Shown here: positions 1 through 64,000 of the stretch, in pieces | How the letters are laid out: every line of letters begins with the position of its first letter | Numbering within the stretch: position 1 is the first letter of the stretch | Source: Micropterix aruncella | Lineage: Eukaryota > Arthropoda > Insecta > Lepidoptera > Micropterigidae | Length of the DNA stretch: 64,000 bases | Assembly (NCBI GenBank): GCA_944548615.1 | Contig: OX155973.1 | Coordinates: 21,787,386 to 21,851,385, forward strand | Direction: 5' to 3' | Notes under the pieces: generated by a model | What the model was told of the DNA's origin: nothing | The model's input: only the letters and a program-made list of their open reading frames with translations | Databases searched by the model: none | Program-made: the position numbers and the translations under genes

Positions 1-142
1 TTCCAGAGCTGATAGCCATGCTCAAGAATAGGTCTCACGTATGCTTAGAAATATAGTACACTAGATATCGAAGCTCGTTGCGTTTTTTCGCAATCTCTTC
101 TCAAAGCTCTCATTTCTTTACTAATTTGAATATTTTTTCCAG

Positions 143-63267
<63,125 letters not shown>

Positions 63268-63545
63268 GTAAAGAAGCATTTTGTTGACCCTAGTCAGTTG
63301 AGCATTATTACAAATGATTCTGCTATAAATTATATATGGAGAGGTAGCTAATAACCCAACGTACGATATAAACAAACATTTATACCACAAATGTAGTGAG
63401 AAATCTATGTAGCGAGAAGTCGATGGATGAAATTTTGGTAAAAATGGTCAAAAAGGGTTTTTCTGCGAGGATCATAATAATCGCTGTAGAAATATAAAAA
63501 TTACAATCTTATATTGATCTCAGAGTCAAAGACTTAAAGAAGACT

Positions 63546-64000
63546 TTAACCCCTCACGTTGCGAGGTAAAAACTCACCTATCACTTTTGCGCGCGACATA
63601 TTCGCGCAAAAAATCGACGCGAGTCAACGGCCTTGAGAAAAACGATCATAACTTATAAACCACTAATCGGATTAAAAAAAGATAAATAGAAAAATGATCG
63701 CATTGAAATTTGACATATAAAACATTATAACCTTATCTCGTAAATCAATTAAGATAATAATGAATAAATATTACAAAATTGGCAAACTGAAAAAACTCGC
63801 CTATAAAATCATTTCGATTTTTTTGTAAATACAGTTTTTGTAAATATCAAAAATTGTAAATACAGTTATGTTCTTTATTAAATGCTTTACCAAAGCGATA
63901 TTTTTTTTTTACTTATTTGCATACAAAAATACGGAAAAAATATTTATTTATTCAGCCAAGAAAAATTGTATGTATTCTCGTAAAAAAAATTTTTTTTAAT
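63546..64000. mobile_element. TTAA MITE (cgcgaagtaaaaa family), cut by the window end
   Basis: Starts ttaacccctcacgttgcgag and shares tatcacttttgcgc and atttatttattcagccaag with 17074-17710. Confidence 0.65.

Overview
The window is a eukaryotic intron-rich locus. Its single host gene is alpha-spectrin, running on the + strand and entering and leaving the window as a partial gene. Twenty-one coding exons can be placed between 143 and 63267. All are bounded by AG/GT, all have compatible phases, and they join into one uninterrupted frame of 1124 codons plus 2 nt. The encoded piece holds ten spectrin-repeat helix-A tryptophan motifs and the SH3 domain that alpha-spectrins carry inside one repeat. 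The repeat types (a Helitron-like family with a tactaatattataaa head, tRNA-headed SINEs, TTAA-flanked MITEs) suggest an insect, most likely a moth or butterfly. That placement is an inference from repeat style, not from a search.

Over 90 percent of the window is intron, much of it filled with mobile DNA. Introns 2-5 (824-6437) carry a perfect 63-bp-arm hairpin, a hAT derivative with an 8-bp target duplication, several MITEs and LINE scraps. Intron 6 (6573-19882) splits the SH3 domain. It holds TTAA MITEs, an apparently intact mariner inserted in a LINE relic, a PIF/Harbinger relic inserted in a SINE tail, a LINE RT relic interrupted by a hAT MITE, and a tandem Helitron-like array. Intron 8 (20259-29945) holds a complete Ty3/Gypsy element (copy A) with 1000-bp LTRs that show one difference by eye, inserted in the sense orientation with its 3' LTR ending 97 bp before exon 9.

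Exons 9 and 10 are extremely GC-rich at third positions. Exon 10 is followed by a tandem array of 152-bp units, each carrying a diverged copy of the exon 10 tail plus its splice donor and a pyrimidine tract ending in AG. Intron 10 also carries an antisense LINE ORF1 with a PHD-like finger. Intron 12 (34796-45518) carries an antisense serine-protease/clip-domain fragment, a mariner relic interrupted by a MITE, a large fold-back element and a LINE C-terminal relic. Introns 15-19 add more LINE relics and a second Ty3/Gypsy element (copy B), antisense, at 53263-61211.

The two Gypsy copies have almost the same gag and pol coding DNA but very different LTRs and untranslated regions, which points to recombination between families. 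The most unusual signals are this mosaic pair, the exon-tail tandem array, the GC3-saturated exons and the antisense protease/clip fragment. No bacterial-style system, CRISPR array, rRNA gene or genuine tRNA gene is visible.
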